Assembly (NCBI GenBank): GCA_027559495.1
Contig: JAMXSV010000004.1
Location: forward strand, 124,001 to 188,000
DNA: 64,000 bases
From: Aurifilum marmelostoma
Lineage: Eukaryota; Ascomycota; Sordariomycetes; Diaporthales; Cryphonectriaceae
Reading direction: 5' to 3'
In this document: positions 46,836 through 59,334 of the stretch, one piece after another
Layout of the letters: each line of letters opens with the position of its first letter
How positions within the stretch are numbered: the first letter of the stretch is position 1
Position numbers and translations under genes: made by a program
Notes under the pieces: generated by a model
Database searches by the model: none
Seen by the model: the letters and a program-made list of their open reading frames with translations, nothing else
What the model was told of the DNA's origin: nothing

Positions 46836-48730
46836 ATGGCTTCGAGAGCTACTAGTGACGCAGGCCCTCTGGCCTTAATCCCGTATGCGGAGGTGCAAAA
46901 GCATGGATATGCTGGAGACTGTTGGGTCATTGTCGACGGCAAGGTGTACGACCTGTCAGGGTTCGAGCATCCTGGCGGTCCTGATGGTGAGTTTATTATT
47001 GATAGACCCTAATATGCTATGCACTCGACCCTTTCTTCTTCTTCTTTTTTTTTTTTTTTGTCCTTTTGTTTCCCTTGATCTAGCCCACGGGAACGTGCTA
47101 ATATGAAAGGACATTGGATCTCATGTAGTCATTTTGAAGTATGCAGGCAACGATGCGACTACCGCATTCAATGAGATACATGCTCCGGGAATCCTGAAGG
47201 GTCTCCGCCCAGAGCAGGTCCGGGGCCCAGTAGATACCAAGAGCATACCTGCTCGGGAAGAGACCAAGACAGTGGACCACAACAGTAGTCCACGGGGTAA
47301 TACTACTCATCCATCTAACCAAGGCTACGTCAAACCGCCACTGCAGAGTGTCATATCGCTGCATGACTTTGAGAAGATCGCCAGGGAAACGTATACCGCC
47401 AAGACCATGGCCTTCTACTCGTCGGCCGCTACCGATTTGGTATCACTTCAGGCAAACATGCAATGCCACCGACAGCTTCTCTTGCGGCCTCGGGTCCTCA
47501 GAAACGTTCGAGATGTGGTGACCAAGAGGCGGATCCTGGGCTGTGACTCCAGCGTGCCCTTTTTTTTCAGCCCTGCCGCTATGGCAAAGCTGGCTCACCC
47601 AGAGTGAGTGAACACTTTTATCTGCAGCCAAAATGAATTCTTAGGGTGCCTAGATTACTAAAGTGAGTGTAACAGTGGTGAGCTTGCGATAGCAAGAGGA
47701 TGTGGACAGCAAGGCATTATTCCGGTTGTCAGTACCGCGCCGTATACTACCCTCATGAGATTGATGGCGTTTCACATGCGTCGTTGGGGTTTCGTTCCAC
47801 TACTGACCAGCATTTCTGTATTAAGATATCGACAAATGCATCATACCCTCTGGAAGACATTGTCGCTGCTGGTCTGCCGAACCAACCATTCTTCCTCCAG
47901 CTATATGTCAACTCGGACCGACAGAAGACGGAGGATCTGCTGCGGTTGGCCCAACAGCTTGGTATCAAGGCCATCTTCGTCACAGTAGATGCCCCTGTTC
48001 CTGGCAAGCGAGAGGCGGATGAGAGGATAGCCGCCGAGAACATCGTGTCCGGCATCAGCGGCGCAGTGGCAACCAACGACAAAAAGGGTGGAGGGCTTGG
48101 TCGAGTCATGGCTAAATATATCGACTCGACGCTCGTTTGGGAGGATCTCGCATGGATCCGAAAGGCAGCCGGAGGGATTCCTATCGTCCTCAAGGGGGTC
48201 CAGACGGCAGCAGATGCCCAGAAGGCTGTCGAATTTGGTGTTGACGGAATCCTTCTGAGCAACCACGGCGGGCGTTCCCTTGATACAACCCAGCCTGCCA
48301 TGGTCACACTCCTAGAGCTTCACAAGGTAAGACCAAGTAACTACGATGAATCCAGGCATACCAAGTCGCATGCTAACTCCAGGGTTTTTATTTCGTTTCC
48401 CAGGTCTGTCCCCAGGTCTTCCACCAACTCGAGGTCTACGTCGATGGTGGCTTCACACGGGGCGCCGACATCCTCAAAGCCATCGCACTTGGCGCTGTCG
48501 GTGTAGGAATAGGCCGATCGTGGCTGTACGCAGTTAACTATGGCCAAGAAGGTATCGAGCACATGTGCGAAATTTTGAAGGACGAGCTTGTGACTTCGAT
48601 GAAGTTGAGCGGGATTACGCATATCGACGAGGCGCACCCCGGAATGGTAAACACGAGCGCTCTTGAGCCCTTGGTACAAGGTTCTGATTCCCACCCTTGG
48701 ATCCAATGGACACCAAAAGCTCGATTGTAG
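46836..48730 (+). CDS. flavocytochrome b2-type FMN 2-hydroxyacid (L-lactate) dehydrogenase
   Basis: Five exons: 46836-46986, 47129-47603, 47676-47727, 47826-48326 and 48404-48730, 501 residues. An N-terminal cytochrome b5 domain has the haem ligands H45 (HPGG) and H68 (NEIHAP), 23 residues apart as in yeast cytochrome b2. The FMN barrel follows: the active-site Tyr in MAFYSSAATD, the rebuilt VISTNASYPLEDIV across intron 3, LYVNSDRQK, VDAPVPGKRE, the catalytic base His with Arg in LSNHGGRSLD, and YVDGGFTRGADILKAIALGA. Exon joins restore family order at each step. The protein oxidises L-lactate or another 2-hydroxy acid, passing electrons to cytochrome c in the mitochondrial case. Unlike yeast cytochrome b2 it lacks a mitochondrial presequence: the b5 domain starts at about residue 12. 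In this cluster the true substrate may be a sugar-derived hydroxy acid. Confidence 0.93.
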
Positions 48731-51700
48731 ACATTGGGATAAAGAAATCATTCCTATAAACACAAGATATAGAAGCATAAAGACAGAAGACTAGTTATTC
48801 AGCATACAATTTTCATTATAGAGCCTTGCTTCTCTATCGCTGTCATGCTTCGAAAATCCGGATGCCCCTGACAAGGTCACTCAACGTGGCAGTGTGTACA
48901 TCGTTGGTGCCCTCAACTGAGTTTCCCCTCATGTTTTATTTTCAGGTCCTGTCAGCAGCTGCTTCAATCTAGCCTCAAGCCTCCAGCCTCACTCCTTTCC
49001 TTCGCCAGTCGTTACATTCACAAACAACATCCTATACTGCACATTTGTGCTAGGATGCTTTTTGATTCATAGACTGACTCTTCCAATACTATTGCGCTGT
49101 AATCTTGCTCTCATACCCTCTCCCCTCACAGACTGTTTCTACCAGGATCTATCCTTGAGCATTCTGTTGATCTCTCTGCTTCTCATTCTTCAGCCAGAGA
49201 TCGAGAGGGTCATCTTGGGTAGAGCAATATACCTAACACTCCAGGGCTATCCTTAGGCTTCCTTGTCCCACGAGTCTTGCACCAAAGGGACCGCTCACAA
49301 CTCTTTCTACTTACTCAATTCTGCTCTCAAGAGCAAAGCTGCTCAGGACTAACTGCAGAATCTGTCTTGCATTCATGAGCTATAAGGATGGAACACATCC
49401 TTCACACAGGAGTTGGGGGTGAAGAATTATATTAATCTTTTCAAGACTATGTTCTGTGAGACTTGGCAATATTAAACAAAACCTATACTTTCAACGCAGT
49501 CTTAACAATATCTTGTGGGTCTCAAACAAATGTCCATACGTCATATCTGAGCTCAGACCTTCTTTCACAAGTATGTATATAGTATTCTGAACCATCTTTA
49601 TTCAGATTGAAGCTTATGAAATGTCTATGTAGTGGAGCTAATGCTAGGTATCCCACAGGCTTCGTATGGGACACCCGCTTTCCCTGCGAGCTCAAGGAAA
49701 TGTTACGACTCTTGCAATTTCAGCTGTATCCCTGGCTCCAATATATTTACATTCTCTTTTGACTGGAGAAGAAAAAATAGACCGGTGACTTTTCACATTT
49801 GAAAGCCTTGAGAGTTATTGGCTCCCAGGGGCTGTCTTCTTTGGATCCCTAGGAAGCTTGCTAATTTTGGGATCAAAGAAGATTCGACCACTCGAGCGCA
49901 TCAGTTTCAATTCATACATTCTCCAGAGCGCAAAACACTCTCTCCCGCATCTGGAGCATTATGGGATCTCGGGTTCGCAGCTGGAGGCTGTTATATTGAA
50001 CATTTGGGAATCGTTCAAATCACCTCGTTATGTTGTAGCAGACTTTTCCCTGATATACTATTGACGAATGTGTAGCGACTAATCAGTTCCCTGGATGTTC
50101 TCATCAGAGGTTGACAGAAAGTTCTTGAGGGTGTTTCTTTGTCGTCTCTATTCATATCGATCAGAGCAGTTGGGGCTCTAAGTTGGCCTGTAAGCAGATC
50201 ACCAGCACACAAGAAGATGGAAGGGGCTTTGTATGTCAGCGAGCATTCTAATCTGCGACTACTAGCGATCAGCATCTTCAACCTAAGGCAAGCCTTGTCA
50301 TATACTGTATGCTGAGTTCTATGGTCATATTCTTTGTGTAATTAGGAGGTGAAGCTGTTGGGTGCCCTCCACCTCCTCACGCAACTTGGTCGCATGATCC
50401 CTGTGATAATCACAGTCAATTTCTCCTATCAAGACCCTCAATATTGTGGAGGTATGGAAAGCAATCTGTGACTTCTCAGACACCTGCTATTGCTATACAT
50501 GTGCTCCTAAAATATGTAACTCTCTCTTATCGTGTCTTGTGTCAAGCACCAATCTTCATACATTTTCCCAAATCCTGGCTCGTGGTGAAGTCGGGCGTGT
50601 GCATGTCCTTTGGCCTTCTTAGTCGCACCAAACTCATCTTCCGGTATTTCCTGAGAAGGAACCTCATCTCAGGTATTGTTTTATATTTTTGCCCGGCATA
50701 CTCACGCACCGGTGCTTCGGAGCAACCGGGAAGAAACTTCAATCAAATCATGTCCTTTAAATATGTGAAGCGTGCCAGTCCTCTCAGGGCCAGAGGTAGT
50801 CACAGGGGATGATCATTAGTGGCTGCAGGTCGGATGCGCGCCCAGGAGCTGCGGGTTGTTTCAGGGCCTCGCCATGTTTGCCTGTCCTGCAGAGGAACCC
50901 ATGGCAAGCTTGAGAGAGACGAGCTTTGCCTTGAGCTCGCACCGTGTTCTTGCTTGAGTTATTGCTCGAGTCTTGCGGGATCTATTGAAGGGTTGCTGGG
51001 GTAAACATGTTAATGTGAAACAGGTGAAAGCAGCCTCAATTTTTGGGTCTGACTGGGCTTCTCAGATGGCGCCGAGCACATCATGGCCAGGCGGGCCAGG
51101 GCAGGTCACCTCTCTCGCCCAGAAACAAAACGCCCCTAAAGCCGGGGCTTAGACCGCATGTCTTGGATTTGGTTGACACGCCACAGGGAGCCAGAGAATT
51201 AGCACGATCATTACAGAAGGACACGAGCCTAAGGGACTTGGGGCAAGCTCGCCGCCTAGTGGTAACTGGGAGAAACAAACTTAGGTGCTAATTAATGACC
51301 TGAGATGAGCCCGTCTCACATCCGACGTTGATCGAGGAAGACCCCACCCATGAAATCCCTCTTAAGCATCAGGGCAAGGAGATCATGCTGGAACAATATT
51401 TCACCGCAAATGAGAAGTGTCTGAGTGTGGTCTCTGCCGCAAGGCCCTGCTGTTGCGGGGTCCTGAGATATGGGGGCCAGCAGCTAAGTACCCTAGGGTA
51501 GTTTTACACACAAGAATTGCTGCTCAAGACCTTGAAACCTGTTTTTTCATGGGTGTTGAGCTGATCGTAGTGTAAACACCTTATCTGCTCCTCTTCCGGC
51601 CTGCCATTGCAGAATCTTCGTCTCTGTCCGATGGTGATCTACCTTAATAAGACAGGGGCATTTTCTGCCGCGTATGCGTTCAGGCTTTGTCGTAGAGGAC

Positions 51701-51735
51701 TGTAAGCAGGGCCGCAATGCTACAAGTAACCAGGA

Positions 51736-51762
51736 CAGCAGCAGCAGCAGCAGCAGCAGCAG
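51736..51762. repeat. (CAG)9 trinucleotide repeat
   Basis: Nine perfect CAG units. The surrounding ORF would make a serine run (AGC frame), but nothing else suggests it is coding. Confidence 0.95.
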
Positions 51763-53108
51763 CAAGAGGAGGAGATCTATTTCGAGGCTGGCGGGATGTG
51801 CTCGGTTTATGCTCGGTTTCTGTTTTCAGAAGCTAGCTGTAATACTCTTTCTCATTCAAGATGCCTCTGCCTCGTTCTGGAGACCCAAGACAGCACACCC
51901 TAACGACACAGAGACGTGTGCCGAGTGCCCAGGGCAGAACACCCTTCACAAGCGCTGTGCGAGGACCCAATGGGAAAGCTACGGCCACCTCCTGCTGGAA
52001 GATGGGAAAATGCTGCCACGATCAAGGCTACTTGGCACCGGAACGAAGACGGCCGGGGGTGCTGGATCCGTCGTTTCCGCACACTATTTCACCCGTGGCT
52101 AGGGATGGGAGACCACCTAGAGCAAGATGACCGCAAATGAGGTTGTCAAGGGGGCCACTGAGATCCAGGGAGCTATCCGGTTGAGAGAATCTTCTGCTAT
52201 GGCATCATTATAGAGTATGAAACCCCCCATCGAAACAACAGGTACATCAGCGAACATCGAATCATGCAAGACATCAATCCAGATAATTCCACCGCAATCA
52301 CAAAGCCATCGTTCACTGGTGCCCCTCAAGGACGTAAACGCATCTCGTTGGCATCTCGATAGCCAAGTGTGGATGCCCTTCACGGCCTCCTCTTCGCCTG
52401 TCCACTCCCGTCCACGTGGCCCTGAACAGCTGCGGGAAGCACCCTTGGGTTCCACAGCAGAGAAGCACCTCGGTGTCCCGGGGAAGCCACCACCAAGTCC
52501 TCTAAGAAAGAATGTTACCACGATCAACCCAGCACAACCTCAGGCCGGCTCGAACCAGAAGCAGTGCACCTCCCAGCTTATGCCCCGCCCCGACTTCGGG
52601 AGGCCCCCAATCTCGATCGCGCCCTCTCAGCACTCTCAGGCCCGGAGGACAGTGTACTAAGGAACATGCTCGGGGAGGCGATAGAGGTGGGGGGCGAATT
52701 GTGCTCGCAACCATCGCACTCCTGGTCAGCCCGGAAGGAGGGCTTTTTTTGTAGCGCAACAAGTAGCGAGGAGCGCGGTAAACGTGGACGATGCTCCGCC
52801 CACTGGAGTCAAGCAAAGCCGCCTGTGACCCCCCCAAGCGGACTGAACCTTCTGGCTACCGTAGTAGTAACTGGCTAGAGACAGCCCCCCCCCCTCCATC
52901 TCCATACTTTCGTCTTTTCTCTTTGCTGGTGTTCCGTCACCGTGTGTGGAAGACTGTGCAATCACAGTATAGGATCCACATACGACCAAGTCCTCGGCCT
53001 GAGTTTGATGCGACTGGTTTCTTTTCCACCTTCCCCTTCCTTCCGGCCCCCCCTCCTCCCACCCCCTTCTCCTCCTCCTTTGTGCGAGCCAGCTTTGTAC
53101 CATACAAG

Positions 53109-53132
53109 TTTTTTTTTTTTTTTTTTTTTTTT
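53109..53132. repeat. poly-T run, 24 bases
   Basis: An uninterrupted T24 in intergenic sequence. Confidence 0.95.
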
Positions 53133-53808
53133 GGTTAATTTCTGGAATATTGTTGCCTTCTCTTTTTTTTTTATCCCTTTAACGGACTGGCCCGATCCCG
53201 TAGATAGATCTATTATCGGACCGAACCCTTCGCGGGAAGTTTTGATCGACGTTTGCTAACGCAATAACATTCTACATTGTTGGCCCATTGGCTCCCGGAA
53301 TGTGAAGGGCCGTCTGCCAAGCTGCCAACCATGAACCCAGCCGTGTGCCCTCGGAACTATCGGTGAAGTAGAGAGGATGTTTTCAGTTGTTGGTGCCGAC
53401 GTACGTGTTCACGACCCCCAGGATGTCCAGCACCTGGGCATATGCAAGAGGATGATGAGACATCAACATTGAGCTTCCGGTGATACACATGAGGTTCATT
53501 TGGAGGCCATTTGGGCTTCATCATCTCGGTCACCATGTCTCTGCTCCTTTGTATCGTAAGAGGGCTTGTGCATGAGGCTAGGAGTTGGCTCGGGTCTGCA
53601 TTTGCTCGTCCATAGTATATGTATTTATCTCTGCGTCGTCTCCACTGGGAAGCATGCCAAGGAGTGCAGCTATAGTGCATTTGCTATTATCATGATTTGA
53701 AGGGCAATAGAGGCTGCCCAAGTCAAGATAGCATGGTCCTTTTCAGGAGAATTATCAGGGCTTGCGGCCGCACCTGCTCCTCTTAAGCACCACACTACAC
53801 TATAATCA

Positions 53809-54936
53809 TCATCCCTTAGTACCCCGAGCCATGAATAAACCTCTCTTACCAAGTTTCGCCCCCATGGTCACCTCTCCCATCTTGTCAATAGCAAAGTCCT
53901 TGCCTGCCCCCGCACTGACGAAGATACTTCTGATGTGGTCCTCATCGAAGCCGTGGTGCGTCACAGTGTGCTGTGCCTTGAGCGCTGTCGAGTCTTCCTC
54001 GCCATCCTCATGCCCATGTTGGTGACGCTGATCATCATGCTGATCATGAGCATGATGATGGTGATGATGATGCTGTCCATGACCTTCAATAGGCGCATGT
54101 GTGAGGAAGTCGACGATTACTAGAACGCCACCAGGTCTCAGGCGAGACACAAGGCGCTTTGCCGCAAGCTGGGGGTCGTCGAAGTGATGAAATCCGAGCC
54201 CGACGATCGCCATGTCGAAGTCTGAAAACTCTGGGCCTCTGAAAGCTTCTGGGTCTTCATCATCGGGGATACACAGGTTGCCTTGATATGCAAACATCTC
54301 GTCTCTAGCCAGGCCCTTTGGATAAGTAATGCGTGTCAGCGTCTGGACAGAAATGTTGCCTATTCCAGTCGACGCTTAAGGCTGCACTCACCTGGTTGCT
54401 AGCTCTCATGTTATAAGTATCGACCATCTTCTGCGAGAGATCGATGCCTATGCAGTGCGTTGTGTAAGGTGCGAAAGCCTGACCTCAGCTGTTCATGTTA
54501 GTAGTCCACGTCTGGCTGGATGATCGCAGAGCTGCTTCTACGACAGACAGAGACCGGAAAAGGGGGGAGGGGGGGGGTTCAGGTGGCTGACCCTAGACAT
54601 GGCCCCTGTGCCGCAAGCATAGTCCAGAACTCTCACTGCGCGTGTAGGTCTTGCTTCTGAGTCGACTTCTCCATTCACAGAGTCATCATCCTCGATCCAC
54701 TTCACGCCGATGAAATCTCGCCTGGCTTCGATACGCCTTGCAATCTCTGCAGCAGCTTTCCCGTGCTTTTCGTCATAATTGGCAGCTTCGTCACTGGGCG
54801 AACCACATGCAGTCAGCTTTGTGCGCAGTCCAGTCGAGCGAGAAGATGCGTCTCGTTCAGCTCGCGAATGGAGTTTACAAGCAATGATGGCAACGCACTC
54901 GAAGTAAGCCCGGTTCAGGTCTGTTCTGTCCTCCAT
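53809..54936 (-). CDS. class I SAM-dependent methyltransferase with His-rich insert
   Basis: Four exons: 54936-54899, 54793-54592, 54478-54392 and 54315-53809, 277 residues in one frame. Joining exons 1 and 2 gives NRAYFDDEAANYDEKHGKAA, the usual start of this fungal methyltransferase group. Motif I is VLDYACGTGAMSR; the next exon supplies GIDLSQKMVDTYN. Exon 4 has FDMAIVGLGFHHFDDP and RLRPGGVLVIVDF, the later SAM-fold motifs. After VDFLTHAP lies a roughly 30-residue insert of mostly His, Asp, Gln and Glu, including seven consecutive His, where relatives have a short or absent loop. The last part (HHGFDEDHIRSIFVSAG) resumes the family. Such an insert could bind metal ions. The substrate is unknown and the gene has no obvious functional neighbours. 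Confidence 0.88.
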
Positions 54937-56142
54937 ACTGCGGTGTGAGTACTTTGGTGGACGTTATCCGCTGGCCGAGCTAACCCACAACTTTTCAGTG
55001 AATAATTCGTTTCCTGTTCAAGGGATAAGGGCTGAGAAACACGCGATGAAGCTGAGCTGCGGAGGAGGATAGTTGACGTTCCGGGACACACAGTCGAAGC
55101 CCCTTATATACAAAGTGCCCGGAGACTTTCTGAACTCTCAGCCAACCCTCGGAAACATTTGTGTCTCATCATACATATGCGATGCTGGCAGAGGAGGTTC
55201 CACTGGAGCAAAGTGCCCGAGCGAACAGGAAACTTTCATGGTGAGGTGGTCTCCTCCAGGTAACCAGGCAATTGCTAGAGCATCGTGAAAGCACCTTGCA
55301 ACATGAGCACTTGCCACCCGCCGAGGCCCAGGCCCCAACCTGGGGTGGCCCCTTCCGGGTCATCGTGAACTGACTTGCCATGGCCTCCCTAGGCCCCAGG
55401 AACTTCGAAGGGAGCAAAGCGAAGGGATGAGTATCGCACCTACGCCGTGGTGGTGCATGAGCACCCGGTCAGGACCTGAGAATTGTGACCAAGTCGATCA
55501 CGCCTGACTGCAAGCGGCCGCCGCCTGAGCAAAGTGGTCCCGTCTGATGGATGGCCCTGCTGGACAATTTTTCCGCCCCCTACCGTCCAAAAGTCAGAAG
55601 TCAACCCGTCCACTCACGCTAGCAGCTGGGCTTGGAGTGCACATAGACGGGCAGTGTGCAACCGGAGCACGTTGTGGGCATGTAGAAGTAGCTGCACAAG
55701 GGAGAAGCGGTGACATCAACGGGTGGGGGAGTAAGAACTGACGAGCACACACGACGGTGGGTGAAACGGCATGCACAGTGTCGGGATGAACCCAAGTACA
55801 GGACAATCTTGCCAAGCAGAGTTTAGAGGAGGGGGAGAGGGGAGGGGAGAGGGTCACCCATAAGAGACCTTGCAGGGGCAAGGGCAGCAGAGAGGAACCT
55901 TGAAGCTTTTTTGCCCCTCCACCGCTCTAGACGAAGCCGGCTGCAGCCTGGCACGCCTGGTCACGAAACTCTGGCGCAAGTACTACAGTACCAGAGTACA
56001 TAGTAGCTGCTAGGGATCCAGTGTGGGCCTCCCTCCTTGTGATCGCGGACCGATGCGTCTCGCCCGGCCGCGGGCCCCTGTGGCATGCTCTCGCAAACTA
56101 CAGGGCCCCAAGGGCCCCTACCAACAGACAGCCAGGCCCTGC

Positions 56143-56163
56143 TTTTTTTTTTTTTTTTTTTTT
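56143..56163. repeat. poly-T run, 21 bases
   Basis: Uninterrupted T21 followed by GTTTTGG, in gene-free sequence. Confidence 0.95.
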
Positions 56164-56278
56164 GTTTTGGAGTACTCGCTCGCCCTCGTTGGCAATCATT
56201 CCTTGGGAAGTTTCTGACAGTCCCGTTCCTTCTGGCCACCCGGACATGCAGGGAACAATCATACACGCACGAATACAC

Positions 56279-56313
<35 letters not shown>

Positions 56314-59239
56314 GCCCCTTTGGGATTTATCACGAGGCCAGCTCCTTCGTCTCGGTCCCAGTGTCAACACCCTGCTCGTGCCCGATCCTTCCTCGCTTGT
56401 CGCCTTGTGGTCCCCAAGGTACAGGTCGGACGGCGACAAGCGAAATGCACATTATCACCATGAAACGCCGCGATTGCCCAATAACAGGGCTGATCTGCAG
56501 CAGTCGAGTCCCAAGTGCTAAGCAACGGGTCGACGCCAACTGCGGGCTGCTCCCGAAAAGGTGGAGCCTTGTCGATATCGCAAAGAAATATACAGGCATG
56601 GTGCATAAACCTCAGAGCAAAGCCACGCTATTCAGCTCGGGGTCGGAAGGATTCGAGCTAGGCCGCCCTCCCTTCCAAGTTGAAAGGGCAGCAGAAAAGG
56701 TACGGGCTTGCTACGCCATGACTTGGCGATGCTCTGCCCTGCCCTGAAAGGCATAGGAAATGAACACCCTCCACCTGTCAGCGCGCCTGTTGGTTGGTGA
56801 CCATGCCAATGCCCATGTGCGCTAGCCCTGAGCGATTAAGTAGAAGAATCGATAGACCGTCGACCCGCCCAAGACTCGAGGGAAGAAAGCCCAGAACACC
56901 TTGGGGAGAGGGGGGGGGGGGTTGACTGGTGTCTGGTCTTTGTGAGATATCACATTTTGGCGCCACAACATGATGGTGTGGCCTTATATATGCGCGCTGA
57001 GAAACTTAATATAGGTCTTGTGTAACATTAACCCCGGCCCCCGGGGGGGGGATTGTGCCAGCACTTGGGCTCGCAGCCTGGTTCACTGGTTTAGTGGAAA
57101 CCTGCGCACCACCAGCCAACTGCCTGCATCCCCTAGACACAATCGCGGCGGTGCTTTTTTGTTGGTTCTGTTCCTTGCAATGGTCATATTGCCTGCCAAC
57201 GGCCAAATTGGATGTGAATCCGCGAGACACTGGTGCGCACGCATGCCGCAAACGGGACGCTACCCAGGAAGTGGCCATCACAAAATGCACGCCGTCTGTC
57301 TCTGATCTCCCTGGATAGTAGTTTCTTCGGTTGTGCCACCTGGCAATAGCCCTCGCGGCCTGAACGGATCTTGGCCCTGCTGGCGAAAGCGAGTGAGCCT
57401 CTCCCGCGGACGTTGCATGTCAAGCAGGTGAATGCCATCTTACTTCAGCTTCGTCGCCCGCCAGGTCCTCACCGCCGGTCTGCGTATAGAAGTACGCTCC
57501 CCCGTGTGGCACAGCAGACAGCCTGTACGTCAATTGCCGGTGCTCCCAGGTCCTTCTCGAACCGGATCCTGGTTCATATTTCATGGGCTGAGATACTATG
57601 TGCCAGGGCGACGACGTGTGTGGCTTATCAAAGCATGATCCAGAAGTCAAGGGAGTGGCACGTCAAAAGGTCGATGTACTCCCTGAGAAACCAAGCTCTG
57701 CAGGTCCCTGGATAGGTGCGCGATTAGGGCAAGCAGGATGGCAGGGTCATATGCCGCGATTGGGATTAGGTGACGCATCATGTCTGCCATGAAGAGAGGG
57801 AAGCGCTCAACACCGAGGTGTAACGGTAACGAGACATCGTAGACACATTCCGTCAGCGTATTCGTGGGCCGAGAGACGCATCCATCCCCCAAAGAGCCGT
57901 CCCTGATATGGCAATGGCATTATGGATAACCCCATCGCCAAAATAAGTGTCAGCGCCGAAGCCACACATGTCTCTCGCCAGGCTCATGAGTTGTGCGGCG
58001 AGTCAGCGCCCGGCATGAGCAGGGATCAAGTAGAACGCCATATGGCCCGAGAAACGGGTCTCAAACATGCTGGTGGACCTTTGACGTCGAATGGTTCTGA
58101 CAGTCCGGCCTGAAATGGCTTGGCTTGTGTCGCTCTCCCATGGGGAGGAAGCATGCAAGCATGGTAAGAAAGGATTCCGGCAGCCACGGCGATCGCGTTC
58201 GTCCAGACAGGGCAGCACTGTCAAGGGCGGCTGGTAGAGAGATTATGGTCACTACCTCCGTGAACTGCCCCCCGAATTGAAGCTACTCCAGGCATCTAGT
58301 TGTTTCGCCTCTTTGCAAAGCTCGCGGTAAGTCGGTCCAGGCGTGGCATGACCGATCCCCTTCAATTAGGGTGGAGAACAGACCGCATGGTCGGTTCAAG
58401 CCGTCCACGGCACTCCCCACCACGTCGCCGATGGCGATGAACTGCCCTCATGAGCAGGGTGGGCGGCAAGAGGGAGGAAGAATTTGCTGATTCAATCAGC
58501 CGCCAACATTGTCTGATAGACAGCTTGGTTGTGGATCGATTCCGAGACTACAGATGCGAAACATATGAGTGTAGCTTCCCCGAGAGAGATTGCACCGCCT
58601 TCTCGTGTCATTTATGCACGTCTTTCGCAGGGCCTCGGTCGTAGCCGGCGCACATGCCTTACCATTCACAAGGCGGTAATGTGAGCAGACCATGGTAAGA
58701 GGAAAGCAAGGTAGTAACCATGTTTTCCTCATCAGGCAAGTCGACAGGAGCGGACATAGCTGAACACGGATGCTGCGAGCGTGAGCCGCCCCTCGTGACG
58801 CTACCACAGTACACAGGGCCGTGTGGCACCACATTTGCCGGGAGGAAGCTTTTTCGATGGGCGAGACATGGCGCTCCGTGTGAGCCTCCTTGTGCGCAAT
58901 CGCTCTCCGGGTAAGACGATGCAATGCATGTCTCGGCTAAATCTGCCCATTGTTTGCCACTTGCAGCCACTCGTTCCCTCTACGACGCACGTGGGGAGGA
59001 GGGGAAAAGGAGAGAGAGAGAGAGAAAGAGAGATGGGGGGAGAGGCGCGGAAAGCCTCGGCGAAATGTCGACCCAACAGTTTGGGCCCGAGGAGCGGCAA
59101 GACGGGAGGTGAGATTGACGAGCCCGGGAAGATCTGACAGAAGGGCGAGTGACGGCGCTGCGGCCATCAACGGCATTCCGAACTCGTGTGTGCTTCGCAG
59201 TGACGAAGACCCCATGATCCCCAGAGGATCAAAGTGCGC

Positions 59240-59242
<3 letters not shown>

Positions 59243-59285
<43 letters not shown>

Positions 59286-59334
59286 TCACTCTCTCACTCT
59301 CTCTCTCTCTCTCTCTCTCTCCCCCCCCCCCCCC
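59243..59334. repeat. compound (CA)n-(CT)n-C14 tract
   Basis: A CA run, an interrupted CT run, then 14 C. Similar in make-up to the tract at 4632-4715. Confidence 0.96.

Larger units (their letters stand above)
48731..53808. other. gene-poor 5-kb stretch
   Basis: No gene I can support. The first half (48.8-50.8 kb) is AT-richer and could be an old, decayed element, but I recognise no transposase, reverse transcriptase or terminal repeats. The second half contains a (CAG)9 run at 51736-51762, a C run near 52885 and a T24 run at 53109-53132. Confidence 0.5.

Noticed and set aside
48800..50800. Decayed transposable element
   Set aside because: AT-richer sequence, but no terminal repeats and no recognisable polymerase, integrase or transposase words in any frame.
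52977..52990. 5S rRNA-like start ACATACGACCA
   Set aside because: The following bases do not match 5S rRNA.
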